Source: Lampris incognitus (taxonomy: Eukaryota; Chordata; Actinopteri; Lampriformes; Lampridae). Taken from it: a stretch of DNA of 64,000 nucleotides. Shown piece after piece: positions 45,501 to 48,939 of the stretch. The notes under the pieces were generated by a model. The model did no database searches. It was not told where the DNA came from and saw only the letters and a list, made by a program, of their open reading frames with translations. Position numbers and translations under genes: made by a program. Each line of letters begins with the position of its first letter. Positions within the stretch are counted from its first letter, which is position 1. The DNA lies in assembly GCF_029633865.1 (NCBI RefSeq), contig NC_079219.1, positions 57,853,069 through 57,917,068 on the forward strand, in the 5' to 3' direction.

Positions 45501-47580
45501 TGGGGTTGGGCTTTGGGGGGAGGGGGTCACGCTCTCTGCCTCTTTGGGTCTGGGTGGTCCTAGGCGTTCGCTGGCCCTGGTGGGTGCCTCGGGCTTTTGT
45601 TTGGTTCTGTAAAGGACTGTAAGTTTGGGTACATCACAGAAAGGCGCAGTACACTGCAGCATTATGTAAGAGAACAATATCCTGCACACTTTAACCTGTT
45701 AGACGCTGGACATTTTGGAGGGGGGAGGAGGAACTGATGTTTGATGCTGTTGGTATTGGTTGTGTTGTATTTTTCTATGGCGGAAAAAGGAAAATCTCAA
45801 TAAATATGTTGTTTAAAACAAGAGACTTATTCTAAAAATCTGTGTTTCCATGTCTCTTTTCTGCCTCGCAGCATAGCTGTAGTCCTAACCTGTTTGTCCA
45901 GAATGTCTTCGTCGACACCCATGACCTCCGCTTCCCCTGGGTGGCGTTCTTTGCCAGCAAGTGAGTATCAAATCAGTTTTCAGGTCTTTGAAAGTGTCAG
46001 GTTATGCCCTGCATGACGGCTTTAGTCCCGCCGTGGGCTGAACAGCAGTGCTATTTCGGAGACGCCCGTGTTTTGAGTGGTGAGCTGGTGAGCTGGCAGA
46101 GGAAACTGATGATCACTGCAATTTTAATGTCAACAAATACTCCTTTTAATATCTGCCATTTCTGAAAGCGGTAATTACTTGTTCCTAGAAAGTTGAGTCA
46201 GTTCATCGGCACACGTTGAGTGGGAGAATGGTTTCAGGAGTCATCTAAGTGACTCCGTCAGTCTCGACTGACTGCAGGGATCCCCACCCTTATAATAATC
46301 ATGGACATTTATATAGCGCTTTATCTAGACGCCCAAAGTGCTCCACAGGGAAGTGGGGAAACTCACCTCAACCACCACCAATGTGTAGCACCCACCTGGG
46401 TGATGCACGGCAGCCATTTTGCACCAGAACGCTCACCCCATGCATCCGCTTGAGGTGGAGAGGGAGGACTCATTGAGGGAATTGCAGGTGGGATGGTTAG
46501 GTGGCCAGATGGAGACAGCCGGGTTGGGAATTTTGTCCCCCCCCACCCCAATTAGGACGAAGACTGCCTCCTACTGGCCCACCAACACCACTTCCAAAAG
46601 CAACTCCGGTTTTCCCGGGACGTCTCCCATCCAAGTACTAGCCCAAGCCCATACCTGCTCAGCTTCTGTCCTTGGGCAGAGCCAGGGGACATGTTGGTAT
46701 GGCTGCTGGCTTGTAAACAGCAGTCACACAACTACTGAAACCAACGATCGGTTTCATATGCACATTGCCATGACCATTAACTAGAGTTACCGTGGGCATG
46801 TGTACTGTTCAGAGAGGATTTGGGAATAGTTGCATCACAGCATTGTAAGATGGAGTAATTAGTTGTTCATCACTGTGACAAAGAGGGAGTTGTTTTTTGG
46901 CCCCCAGGGTCAAAACATGTAGCAATGCCATATGTTTTTGTTTTTTTTTTAAAGTTGGACCAAATCTATTTGGTAACCTGCCTACTTTCTCTCAGTGCCA
47001 CTTAACCGCTAAAATATATGGTAAAAAAAAGAAGCAAAAATAGTCCTGGGTACGATGTTAAAATGCAACTGTCGGGTCGTCGGCGACTAAACCGGCACCC
47101 CCACTTCAACCCTTGGGTTGTTGTGAGGAGGGTGTGTGGACACCCAGCAGGACTAAAAACAAAACCTGTCAAAGGGTGGATGAGCTCCTCTGTGAACCAA
47201 CCTGTGAACCAATCCATACCTGGAGAGGAGATAGGGACCACCAGGTACTTCCCCTACTGAAACACAATGATGACTCAACCTGTTGAGGCATCAGCTGTGC
47301 TCCTACGACCTCTAAAAAGGTTGCAGAACTGATGATGATGATGAAAAAAATGGGGACAGAAAATCCCAAGAAGACCACTTGACATCACTGTACAGTACAG
47401 TATGAGTAGATACGAGTTTGACCCTTGTGCTTTGCTAACTGTGCTGCTGGTGTTCTGTGCAGGCGTATCCGGGCCGGTACCGAGCTGACGTGGGACTACA
47501 ACTATGAAGTGGGCAGCGTGGAGGGCAAAGAGCTGCTGTGCTGCTGCGGGTCGACTGAATGCAGAGGGAGGTTGCTGTGA
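7317..47580 (+). CDS. setdb1: Histone H3K9 methyltransferase SETDB1, 25 coding exons
   Basis: SETDB1 trimethylates histone H3 lysine 9 in the nucleus. In mammals it works with ATF7IP and TRIM28 to silence retroelements and euchromatic genes. Exons: 7317-7333, 13878-14081, 14186-14352, 14585-14628, 16513-16630, 17106-17276, 17400-17604, 17713-17786, 17987-18177, 30110-30239, 30885-31044, 31296-31409, 31666-32062, 33991-34252, 34435-34525, 34626-34742, 38281-38450, 42787-43041, 43213-43386, 43575-43705, 44001-44020, 44179-44297, 44664-44926, 45872-45960, 47463-47580. All introns are GT-AG, phases agree, and the total is 1266 codons plus TGA, close to the roughly 1290 residues of mammalian SETDB1. 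Approximate layout in residues: coiled coil 20-90, Tudor repeats 210-430, MBD 605-705, pre-SET 740-835, SET part one 836-915, acidic insertion 916-1170, SET part two and post-SET 1171-1266. No internal stop is seen. Teleosts may carry two paralogues (setdb1a and setdb1b); I cannot tell which this is. Exon 1 is the least certain part. Confidence 0.95.
7924..8018 (+). repeat. 41-bp tandem repeat in setdb1 intron 1
   Basis: Two and a part copies of a unit beginning GAGAAAAAGGTCGTAATGTT and containing CACGAGTCACGGC. Confidence 0.75.
8080..8550. mobile_element. Inverted-repeat DNA transposon (MITE-like), intron 1
   Basis: Left end TTTTTGTCCCAACCAAGCAG TTACACACC is mirrored at the right end by GGTGTGTAATTGCTTGG and TTGGAACAAAAACC, inverted repeats of about 35 bp. 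Interior without transposase. A (GAA)n-like AAGAAGAAGAAG tract at about 8488 may mark a second insertion. Confidence 0.65.
8550..9390. other. Unassigned intron 1 sequence
   Basis: AT-rich intronic sequence with a G homopolymer at 8700-8713. I recognise no gene or repeat. Confidence 0.3.
9400..9667 (+). mobile_element. Penelope-like element, reverse transcriptase part
   Basis: Encodes [20 protein letters not shown] followed by [13 protein letters not shown] and [11 protein letters not shown], the fingers-to-palm motifs of Penelope-like reverse transcriptases (GTAMGSPLSP and FVDDT in relatives). The reading stops at about 9667, where a minus-strand LINE begins; the same element resumes at about 12549. 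Confidence 0.8.
9668..12548 (-). mobile_element. Non-LTR LINE inserted in the Penelope-like element
   Basis: Minus-strand LINE broken by many frame shifts. Endonuclease part at 12530-12110 ([39 protein letters not shown]); linker at 11997-11610; reverse transcriptase at 11405-10400 ([36 protein letters not shown], a frameshifted YADD near 10640); C-terminal [20 protein letters not shown] at 10100-10010. The endonuclease DFN motif reads DFS. Clade not resolved; relatives include the LINEs often misannotated as craniofacial development protein 2. Confidence 0.8.
12549..13460 (+). mobile_element. Penelope-like element, RT C-terminus and GIY-YIG endonuclease
   Basis: Resumes with [25 protein letters not shown], then [20 protein letters not shown], and ends with a GIY-YIG-type nuclease stretch [20 protein letters not shown] and [15 protein letters not shown]. 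Frame shifts (about 12690, 12840, 13000) and stops make it non-functional. The 3' region (about 13300-13400) also occurs as a fragment at 46720. Confidence 0.8.
13474..13727. mobile_element. Palindromic MITE with TTA target duplication
   Basis: Inverted ends CCTTTTCCACTACATGGTAC and GTACCATGTAGTGAAAAAG, bounded by TTA at 13471-13473 and 13728-13730. A 3-bp TWA duplication points to the PIF/Harbinger superfamily. It ends 150 bp before setdb1 exon 2. Confidence 0.75.
13878..14081 (+). CDS. setdb1: setdb1 exon 2, N-terminal helical region
   Basis: Follows a pyrimidine-rich tract and AG at 13876-13877 and ends at a GTGAGT donor. It encodes residues 6-73. The segment from [15 protein letters not shown] onward, rich in Lys and Glu, matches the N-terminal coiled-coil region of SETDB1 (human version GISMEELRHFIDEEL). 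It holds an internal in-frame ATG at 13879 that could be the real start. Confidence 0.93.
14186..14352 (+). CDS. setdb1: setdb1 exon 3, acidic segment
   Basis: Encodes residues 74-129, beginning with [20 protein letters not shown]. The SSSEDDEG and [13 protein letters not shown] runs parallel the SSSEDE and EIIEIPDEDDDV stretch of mammalian SETDB1. Flanked by a CTCTCCAG acceptor and a GTAAGT donor. Confidence 0.93.
14585..14628 (+). CDS. setdb1: setdb1 exon 4
   Basis: A 44-nt exon encoding residues 130-144 ([15 protein letters not shown]). Acceptor TTTTAG and donor GTAGGG. The phases fit exon 3 (1 nt carried over) and exon 5 (phase 0). The linker sequence is poorly conserved, so the call rests mainly on phase and splice sites. 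Confidence 0.75.
14740..14960. repeat. Fish interspersed repeat fragment in intron 4
   Basis: Contains TAGACTTTTATCCAAAGCAA, a motif repeated widely in fish genomes. Family not identified. Confidence 0.35.
14990..15555. other. Unassigned intron 4 sequence
   Basis: Intronic, AT-rich; a (CAAA)n tract at about 15368-15390. No gene recognised. Confidence 0.3.
15559..16364 (-). mobile_element. Deleted hAT transposon with BED-finger transposase fragment
   Basis: Inverted ends AGAGATGTTCCGATACC and GGTATCGGAACAACTCT, with an 8-bp direct repeat TTTCTGTG on both sides (15551-15558 and 16365-16372), the hAT hallmark. Minus-strand coding at 16090-15659 has a BED-type stretch ([13 protein letters not shown]) and [20 protein letters not shown], typical of ZBED-like hAT transposases. 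The catalytic region is missing. Confidence 0.85.
16513..16630 (+). CDS. setdb1: setdb1 exon 5
   Basis: Encodes residues 145-183, starting [20 protein letters not shown], a helical-looking linker before the Tudor domains. The donor is GTGAGA. A palindromic MITE begins 56 nt downstream. Confidence 0.85.
16687..16930. mobile_element. Foldback hAT MITE in intron 5
   Basis: Ends GTGTTTCCTAACCCAGTCCT and AGGACTGGGTTGGGAAACAC are inverted repeats; the whole 244 bp is nearly self-complementary. A perfect 8-bp target duplication GAGTAGTC lies at 16679-16686 and 16931-16938. A half copy of the same family lies at 53332. Confidence 0.9.
17012..17070 (+). repeat. (TG)n microsatellite
   Basis: About 29 TG units ending 35 nt before exon 6, in the region normally occupied by branch point and polypyrimidine tract. 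Confidence 0.95.
17106..17276 (+). CDS. setdb1: setdb1 exon 6, start of Tudor region
   Basis: Encodes residues 184-240. The part [16 protein letters not shown] is nearly identical to the start of the first Tudor domain in vertebrate SETDB1. The acceptor CCTCTAG lies about 30 nt after a long (TG)n tract. Confidence 0.95.
17400..17604 (+). CDS. setdb1: setdb1 exon 7, Tudor domain
   Basis: Encodes residues 241-308, including [17 protein letters not shown] and [20 protein letters not shown], hallmark sequences of the SETDB1 tandem Tudor module, which reads methylated and acetylated histone H3 tails. Confidence 0.96.
17713..17786 (+). CDS. setdb1: setdb1 exon 8, Tudor domain
   Basis: Encodes residues 309-333, [20 protein letters not shown] and on. 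The GTAAGG donor at 17787 was chosen because it keeps the frame into exon 9 ([10 protein letters not shown]). Reading past it gives a tail unlike SETDB1. Confidence 0.95.
17987..18177 (+). CDS. setdb1: setdb1 exon 9, Tudor domain
   Basis: Encodes residues 334-397, with [20 protein letters not shown] and [20 protein letters not shown], strongly SETDB1-like. It is followed by the largest TE-filled intron of the gene (18178-30109). Confidence 0.96.
18178..18755. other. Start of intron 9, unassigned
   Basis: No gene or repeat recognised; ordinary AT-rich intron sequence. Confidence 0.3.
18760..19547 (+). mobile_element. Tigger/pogo-like transposon, internally deleted
   Basis: Terminal inverted repeats CAGGTAGTCCCCGGGTTACG at 18760 and its complement ending GGGGACTACCTG at 19547. 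A short coding remnant near 19045-19170 reads [20 protein letters not shown] and [16 protein letters not shown], the N-terminal helix-turn-helix region of Tigger transposases. The catalytic domain is absent. Confidence 0.85.
19865..20430 (-). pseudogene. LINE reverse transcriptase C-terminal fragment
   Basis: Minus-strand reading includes [39 protein letters not shown] and [20 protein letters not shown], the thumb and tail region of CR1/L2-related LINEs. Frame shifts separate the pieces. Confidence 0.65.
20440..20840. other. Unassigned intron 9 sequence
   Basis: No recognisable gene or repeat. Confidence 0.3.
20843..20935 (+). repeat. hAT MITE end fragment
   Basis: CAGAGGTCTTCAATGTTTTT followed by CAGGCCAAGGACCCCTTGG resembles the terminal region of the fish hAT family also represented at 52258. 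The other end is not found. Confidence 0.45.
21817..25518 (-). pseudogene. L1 ORF2, endonuclease and reverse transcriptase, one in-frame stop
   Basis: 1233 codons in one frame, broken only by TAA at 25302-25300 (about residue 73). N-terminal apurinic endonuclease motifs: [46 protein letters not shown]. Reverse transcriptase motifs: [55 protein letters not shown] and the catalytic YADD at 23397-23386. The C-terminal Cys/His segment is [18 protein letters not shown]. All catalytic residues I can check are present. The stop could be a real mutation or a sequencing error. Confidence 0.93.
26283..27200 (-). CDS. L1 ORF1 protein (nucleic acid chaperone)
   Basis: An intact 305-codon frame starting [15 protein letters not shown]. 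It has a Ser/Pro-rich N-terminus, a coiled coil at about residues 50-130 ([20 protein letters not shown] and on), then the RRM-like domain with [19 protein letters not shown] and the C-terminal domain ([20 protein letters not shown]). This is the usual layout of L1 ORF1p, the trimeric RNA-binding partner of ORF2p. Confidence 0.92.
   Translation of the reverse strand: MTSNRPKTESARAGRNKPAPSPESDPLPTSGATASADSMTVLTAEMLQSMMGSLKTDIFSKIDTSATTLRSEMILVKDELKRSIERIQNKLDAHGVVLSELECSATDHSTRITELEANVGSLTTRVTYLDNRCEDLEGRMRRNNIRLLGIPEGVEGPRPTEFVAGLLQELLGLDEKPLLDRAHRTLRSRPREGEPPRPFVIRVHFFHVRNDMLKRSGDASPLLYKGRRVSIFPDYTTAVAKKRASFGDVKRQLRACPGVKYGLIYPAVLRLTLPDSSTHRFEDPAVAADFIKNRVKKAVMPPPGL
28316..28374. repeat. (TA)n microsatellite
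   Basis: About 29 TA units directly after the hAT/ZBED right end; a shorter (TA)n lies at the left end (21161-21180). Confidence 0.95.
28660..28993 (+). pseudogene. Tc1-like transposase N-terminal fragment
   Basis: Plus-strand pieces resemble Tc1/IS630 helix-turn-helix sequence: [24 protein letters not shown] coding at 28748-28815 and [20 protein letters not shown] at 28902-28965, with stops between. The catalytic part is replaced abruptly by an L1 ORF1 fragment on the other strand at about 28994. Confidence 0.65.
28994..29700 (-). pseudogene. L1 ORF1 fragment of a second family
   Basis: Minus-strand [20 protein letters not shown] (29100-29040) matches the ORF1 RRM/CTD border, and [20 protein letters not shown] with [20 protein letters not shown] (29688-29440) matches an ORF1 N-terminus and coiled coil. 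Frame-broken. Different in sequence from the L1 at 26283. Confidence 0.65.
29730..29890. repeat. Fish interspersed repeat with (TAG)n end
   Basis: (TAG)n followed by TTTAGTTTATTTGAATAGGG, a widespread fish repeat 3' end. Family not determined. Confidence 0.5.
29900..29996 (+). repeat. (AATAC)n pentamer repeat
   Basis: Imperfect then perfect ATACA/AATAC units; followed by a C run at 30018-30027, about 80 nt before exon 10. Confidence 0.85.
30110..30239 (+). CDS. setdb1: setdb1 exon 10, end of Tudor region
   Basis: Encodes residues 398-440, [20 protein letters not shown] through RTRPNMG. It continues exon 9 in phase 0 across an intron of 11.9 kb. Confidence 0.96.
30605..30705 (-). pseudogene. 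LINE reverse transcriptase motif fragment
   Basis: The minus strand reads [20 protein letters not shown], the motif B region of L2/CR1-type LINEs ([13 protein letters not shown] in relatives). Only about 100 bp survive. Confidence 0.6.
30885..31044 (+). CDS. setdb1: setdb1 exon 11, linker
   Basis: Encodes residues 441-493. [16 protein letters not shown] matches the conserved segment after the Tudor domains; the rest is Pro/Gln/Ser-rich linker. Confidence 0.93.
31296..31409 (+). CDS. setdb1: setdb1 exon 12, linker
   Basis: Encodes residues 494-531, starting [20 protein letters not shown]. It matches the QVAKKSTSF-type motif of the mammalian linker. Acceptor TTCTCTAG, donor GTGAGA. Confidence 0.9.
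31666..32062 (+). CDS. setdb1: setdb1 exon 13, Ala/Val-Pro repeat and MBD start
   Basis: Encodes residues 532-664. It opens with a Ser/Pro-rich linker and a run of about 20 Ala-Pro and Val-Pro dipeptides (about 31735-31830). The methyl-CpG-binding-like domain then begins ([37 protein letters not shown]). The repeat is coded by an expanded CTGCTC/CTGTTC hexamer and is probably length-polymorphic. Confidence 0.95.
31735..31830 (+). repeat. setdb1: Coding (CTGCTC/CTGTTC)n hexamer repeat
   Basis: About 16 hexamers in exon 13, giving alternating Ala-Pro and Val-Pro. In frame. Confidence 0.9.
32105..32800. other. Unassigned part of intron 13
   Basis: Ordinary AT-rich intron; no repeat family recognised. 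Confidence 0.3.
32804..33075 (+). mobile_element. SINE family A variant, intron 13
   Basis: Head GGCGGCATGGTGGCCCAGTG, then CACAGCAAGAAGGTCCTGGG, but a different body (TGCAGCTGCCCACTGCTACA) and a tail ATGTCAAATAAAGTGGCTTT. A minus-strand relative lies at 39085. Confidence 0.7.
33205..33310 (-). pseudogene. LINE reverse transcriptase motif A fragment
   Basis: The minus strand encodes [18 protein letters not shown] across one frame change, the catalytic-Asp motif A of L2-type LINEs. Confidence 0.6.
33628..33945 (+). mobile_element. Degenerate SINE family A copy
   Basis: Recognisable head (CACCGTGTTGGTTTAGTGG), middle (GAATTTGCATGTTCTCCCTC) and tail (GGATTAAGTGGATGCAGG), all heavily mutated. 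Confidence 0.55.
33991..34252 (+). CDS. setdb1: setdb1 exon 14, MBD
   Basis: Encodes residues 665-751: [20 protein letters not shown], the MBD core, then [15 protein letters not shown] and the [12 protein letters not shown] segment leading into pre-SET. Donor GTTAGT. Confidence 0.96.
34435..34525 (+). CDS. setdb1: setdb1 exon 15, pre-SET
   Basis: Encodes residues 752-781: [20 protein letters not shown] then [11 protein letters not shown], the first zinc-cluster cysteines of pre-SET. Confidence 0.96.
34626..34742 (+). CDS. setdb1: setdb1 exon 16, pre-SET
   Basis: Encodes residues 782-820: [18 protein letters not shown] through [10 protein letters not shown]. The donor is the weaker GTCAGA, the only choice that continues the frame into exon 17. 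A (CA)n tract begins 34 nt into the intron. Confidence 0.94.
34776..34822 (+). repeat. (CA)n microsatellite, intron 16
   Basis: Interrupted CA run with GCACGCACA variants just after exon 16. Confidence 0.9.
35316..35345. repeat. (TA)n tract in LINE 3' region
   Basis: A run of about 13 TA units within the 3' UTR of the L2-like LINE. Confidence 0.8.
36947..37152. mobile_element. Foldback hAT MITE inside the LINE
   Basis: Ends CAGGGGTGTCAAACTCCAGG and TTTCACACCCCTG; the arms pair over about 60 bp (CGCAGTGTCTGCAGGTATTT and its complement). Flanking 8-mers ATATACAT (36939-36946) and ATATAGAT (37153-37160) differ at one base, as an aged hAT target duplication. Confidence 0.88.
38281..38450 (+). 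CDS. setdb1: setdb1 exon 17, end of pre-SET and start of SET
   Basis: Encodes residues 821-877: [20 protein letters not shown] completes the pre-SET cysteines, then [17 protein letters not shown] and GSFVCIYAG form the first SET strands, including the GWG part of the S-adenosylmethionine pocket. Confidence 0.96.
38460..39080. other. Unassigned start of intron 17
   Basis: AT-rich; includes a TTTAAAGGGATAGTTCGGTT motif (about 38903) common at the ends of fish MITEs. No gene. Confidence 0.3.
39085..39392 (-). mobile_element. SINE family A variant, minus strand
   Basis: Complement of the 32804 type: body TGCAGACGACAACC side at 39110, CTTGCTCAAGGGCACAGGCA at 39204, B-box region near 39330 and head CACGGTGGCCCAGTGG at 39388-39373. 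Confidence 0.7.
39513..39577 (+). repeat. (TG)n microsatellite, intron 17
   Basis: About 32 uninterrupted units. Confidence 0.95.
39935..40372 (-). mobile_element. SINE family B, minus strand
   Basis: tRNA-headed SINE. On the minus strand the head near 40372 reads GGGCATCCAGGTGGTGTAGC with B box GGTTCGAATCTCC; the body has GACACAATTGGCCGTGTC, AACTGGGGGAATGGCGTGAT and the CCGGGGAGGGC/GCAGAGGGGGCGGAGC stretch near the tail at 39990-40020. Confidence 0.8.
40533..40962 (+). mobile_element. SINE family B, plus strand
   Basis: Head GTGTCCGGGTGGCGTAGCGG with a consensus A box TGGCGTAGCGG (40545-40555); the B box AGTTCGAATG has one change at its last base. The body matches the copies at 39935, 49250, 50000 and 62990. 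The tail is ATTGGCCGGATACAGTTGGG and a purine-rich end. Confidence 0.82.
41169..41546 (+). mobile_element. SINE family A, full length, sense in intron 17
   Basis: Head GCAGCACGGTGGCGCAGTGG, perfect A box TGGCGCAGTGG (41181-41191) and perfect B box GTTCGAACC (41226-41234), a standard RNA polymerase III spacing. Tail (GGAT)n. An 8-bp direct repeat TCACTAAA lies on both sides (41161-41168 and 41550-41557). This is the best preserved copy here. Confidence 0.87.
41915..42588 (-). rRNA. Degenerate 18S rDNA fragment (pseudogene) in intron 17
   Basis: The minus strand aligns by eye with about positions 170-850 of vertebrate 18S rRNA. It reads in order: TAATACATGC at 42588; GTGCATTTATCAGATC (about 42554-42539); TTTGGTGACTCTAGATAACC; CGTGCCTACCATGGTGACC-like sequence; GAATCAGGGTTCGGTTCCGG; AACTACCCACTCCC-type; the 530-loop GCCAGCAGCCGCGATGATTC (42181-42162; the conserved form has GGTAATTC); GCTCGTAGTTGGGTCTTGGG; and TACTTTGAAAAAAATGAGAG. 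Substitutions at universally conserved sites and small deletions show it is not functional. Both flanks carry an ATTACAAGCTACCA-type repeat. Confidence 0.9.
42787..43041 (+). CDS. setdb1: setdb1 exon 18, SET part one and start of insertion
   Basis: Encodes residues 878-962: [20 protein letters not shown] then the start of the bifurcating insertion ([20 protein letters not shown]). The linker [15 protein letters not shown] is basic. Confidence 0.95.
43213..43386 (+). CDS. setdb1: setdb1 exon 19, SET insertion
   Basis: Encodes residues 963-1020, an Asp/Ser-rich stretch followed by [16 protein letters not shown], which corresponds to FSTSSVWRSYATR of mammalian SETDB1. Confidence 0.93.
43575..43705 (+). 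CDS. setdb1: setdb1 exon 20, SET insertion
   Basis: Encodes residues 1021-1064. [15 protein letters not shown] is the counterpart of the NKVASWLS motif of mammalian SETDB1; the rest is a low-complexity acidic linker. Confidence 0.92.
44001..44020 (+). CDS. setdb1: setdb1 microexon 21
   Basis: A 20-nt exon (ESGDRK plus two bases), with TTCCATTACAG before it and GTACGT after. It is needed to bring exon 20 (phase 0) and exon 22 (phase 2) into one frame, so it is supported by phase as well as by splice sites. Confidence 0.75.
44179..44297 (+). CDS. setdb1: setdb1 exon 22, SET insertion
   Basis: Encodes residues 1071-1110. [15 protein letters not shown] matches the [16 protein letters not shown] segment of mammalian SETDB1. 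Acceptor GATGCAG, donor GTGAGG. Confidence 0.94.
44345..44532 (+). mobile_element. tRNA-derived SINE (third family), intron 22
   Basis: tRNA-like head with B box GGGTTTGAATCCGGCC at 44405-44420, pyrimidine-rich body (CCCCTCTCTCTCTCCCCTGC), tail TCCAATAAAGGTGGAAAATG and an AAAAATAATC end. Lies in sense orientation. Confidence 0.75.
44664..44926 (+). CDS. setdb1: setdb1 exon 23, Gly-rich tract and SET part two
   Basis: Encodes residues 1111-1198. [11 protein letters not shown] is conserved. A run of about 30 residues dominated by Gly (about 44750-44830) replaces a non-glycine linker in the mammalian protein. Then [20 protein letters not shown] resumes the SET domain. The exon ends on the Asn of the NHSCSPN cofactor-binding motif. 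Confidence 0.96.
45090..45257 (+). pseudogene. L1 ORF2 fragment, intron 23
   Basis: Encodes [20 protein letters not shown] and [12 protein letters not shown], matching the late ORF2 region of L1 ([20 protein letters not shown] in the L1 at 21817). The reading ends at about 45240. Confidence 0.65.
45258..45830 (+). repeat. MITE-like piece and probable L1 3' UTR
   Basis: 45258-45330 resembles a transposon end (ACCACCGGGATTTACCTCC and GTCAAAATGACCGCCGGTTT). 45470-45825 ends in AATCTCAATAAATATGTTG, a typical fish L1 3' end, so it probably belongs to the same insertion as the ORF2 fragment. Confidence 0.45.
45872..45960 (+). CDS. setdb1: setdb1 exon 24, SET catalytic core
   Basis: Encodes residues 1199-1227: [20 protein letters not shown]. 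It contains most of the NHSCSPN motif that binds S-adenosylmethionine and forms the SET pseudoknot; the motif is intact. Confidence 0.97.
46250..46710 (-). mobile_element. 5S rRNA-derived SINE (SINE3 type), intron 24
   Basis: The minus-strand head at 46710-46598 parallels 5S rRNA: GCCAGCAGCCATACCAACAT at the start, AGAAGCTGAGCAGG in the middle (5S has GGAAGCTAAGCAGG), and CTAGTACTTGGATGGGAGAC (5S has TTAGTACTTGGATGGGAGAC). The body and 3' end include AGCGCTATATAAATGTCC (about 46320-46303). SINE3 elements with 5S heads are known from zebrafish. Confidence 0.82.
46715..46885 (-). repeat. Penelope-like element 3' region fragment
   Basis: The complement of GATCGGTTTCATATGCACAT and ACTAGAGTTACCGTGGGCAT matches the 3' region of the Penelope-like element at about 13300-13410 (GCATATGAAACCGATC). 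Confidence 0.65.
46990..47380. other. Unassigned repeat-like sequence in intron 24
   Basis: GTCGGGTCGTCGGCGACTAA, CACCCAGCAGGACTAAAAAC and a (GAT)n end at 47330-47343 suggest a short retroelement 5' or 3' end, but I cannot name it. Confidence 0.35.
47463..47580 (+). CDS. setdb1: setdb1 exon 25, SET end, post-SET and stop
   Basis: Encodes residues 1228-1266: [17 protein letters not shown], where YNYEVG supplies the catalytic Tyr region, then the post-SET cysteines CCCGSTEC and GRLL before TGA at 47578-47580. Confidence 0.97.
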
Positions 47581-48022
47581 TCAGCCCGTCGTCACCCGTC
47601 CCTGTTCTGTGTCCCGGCACCGCCGCCGCCAAACCCTGCGTTGTTTTGGATCCAGTGCAAGAGAGCTGCACCCAAAGACTTCCTCTTAGTGTCCTCTCAT
47701 AGCACAGCGGAGATGGATTACGCCATCTTGTGTTGTTTTTCTTACTGAAAAAAACAAAAACAAAACCTGCTCAACACGGAAGTTATTCCCCGATAACGAA
47801 AATCTCTCCAGGGGAATCCGTAAAGCTGTAACTCATTTCCTTTCTTTACTCTTTTTTTTTTTTTTAAGTTGAAATACAAATTTTTATCAGTTCTTTGGTT
47901 GCCTTTGGTTGTTTTTCTTTTTATAACTGTGTGTTTATAGTTTTATTTCATTTTACCTGAAGATAAGGAGTTAAAAACGTGTCTCTTGGAAATCCTAATA
48001 AAATTTCTTTTCCCTGAAGGAA
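47581..48022 (+). other. setdb1: setdb1 3' UTR (predicted)
   Basis: AT-rich, repeat-poor sequence directly after the stop, with several A and T runs, ending shortly after an AATAAA hexamer at 47997. The cleavage position is inferred. Confidence 0.6.
47997..48002 (+). terminator. Polyadenylation signal AATAAA for setdb1
   Basis: Canonical AATAAA 417 nt after the setdb1 stop, followed by T- and GT-rich sequence (TGCCAGTGTGTTGTG) suited to be the downstream element. Confidence 0.6.
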
Positions 48023-48466
48023 TCCTGAACTTGGCTGCCAGTGTGTTGTGAGGTATCGGCCTTGTCCAGCTTCCCGGTCCACCAGTTTGGCAGGTGCTGG
48101 TAATGCAGGTTCAGAAATGAAAACCGGTTGGGCGGTCAAATGATAAAATACTGTTTGGCCTGCGGCTTTGTCAAAAAAGTAATTACAGAGTGAGAGGGCA
48201 CTCGCACATTCATAATTACACAAACAAGAAGATCTGTGACATAATTCACGTAAAAGTACAATGAGCAGTGAAACGCTTTTTTGACAAAGTGAACTGTGCA
48301 ACAAGAAGTAGAACAACTAGTAAATGGGAATACATTTAAAAAAGAAAAGCAAACAATATTAATATCAGAGGCCAACACTTCATACTCTTGTGCCATACAA
48401 TCATTTAGAACAACTCGAGTTGCATGAATATTATTTCTATTCAACCAAGTGTCACATAGAAAATAC

Positions 48467-48905
48467 TACTACTACTACTACTACTTTCAGCTGCTGCCGT
48501 TAGGGGGAGCCAGAGCGATTCATCCGTTTCCATCTCTTCCTGTCCTCTGCATCTTCCTCTGTCACACCAGCCACCTGCATGTCCTCCCTCACCACATCCA
48601 TAAACCTCCTCTTTGGCCTTCCTCTTCTCCTCTTCCCTGGCAGCTCCATATTCAGCATCCTTCTCCCAGTATACCCAGCATCTGTCCTCCACACATGTCC
48701 AAACCATCTCAATCTTGCCTCTTTTGCTTTGTCTCCAAACCGTCCAACCTGAGCGGTCCCTCTAATGTACTCGTTCCTAATCCTGTCCTTCTTCATCACT
48801 CCCAGTGAAAATCTTATCATCTTCATCTCTGCCACCTCCAGCTCCACTTCCTGTCGTCTCATCAGTGCCACTGTCTCCAAACCATATAACATAGCTGGTC
48901 TGAAT
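48467..48905 (-). pseudogene. RTE-type LINE, 3' fragment
   Basis: The minus strand encodes the C-terminus RPAMLYGLETVALMRRQEVE, KKDRIRNEYIRGTAQVGRFG and RRRGRPKRRFMDVVREDMQV. Very similar to the full copy at 54641. It ends in a (TAG)n tail at 48467. A 5'-truncated insertion downstream of setdb1. Confidence 0.85.
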
Positions 48906-48939
48906 TTATATAAAAAATGTAATGAAAAACCACACATCG

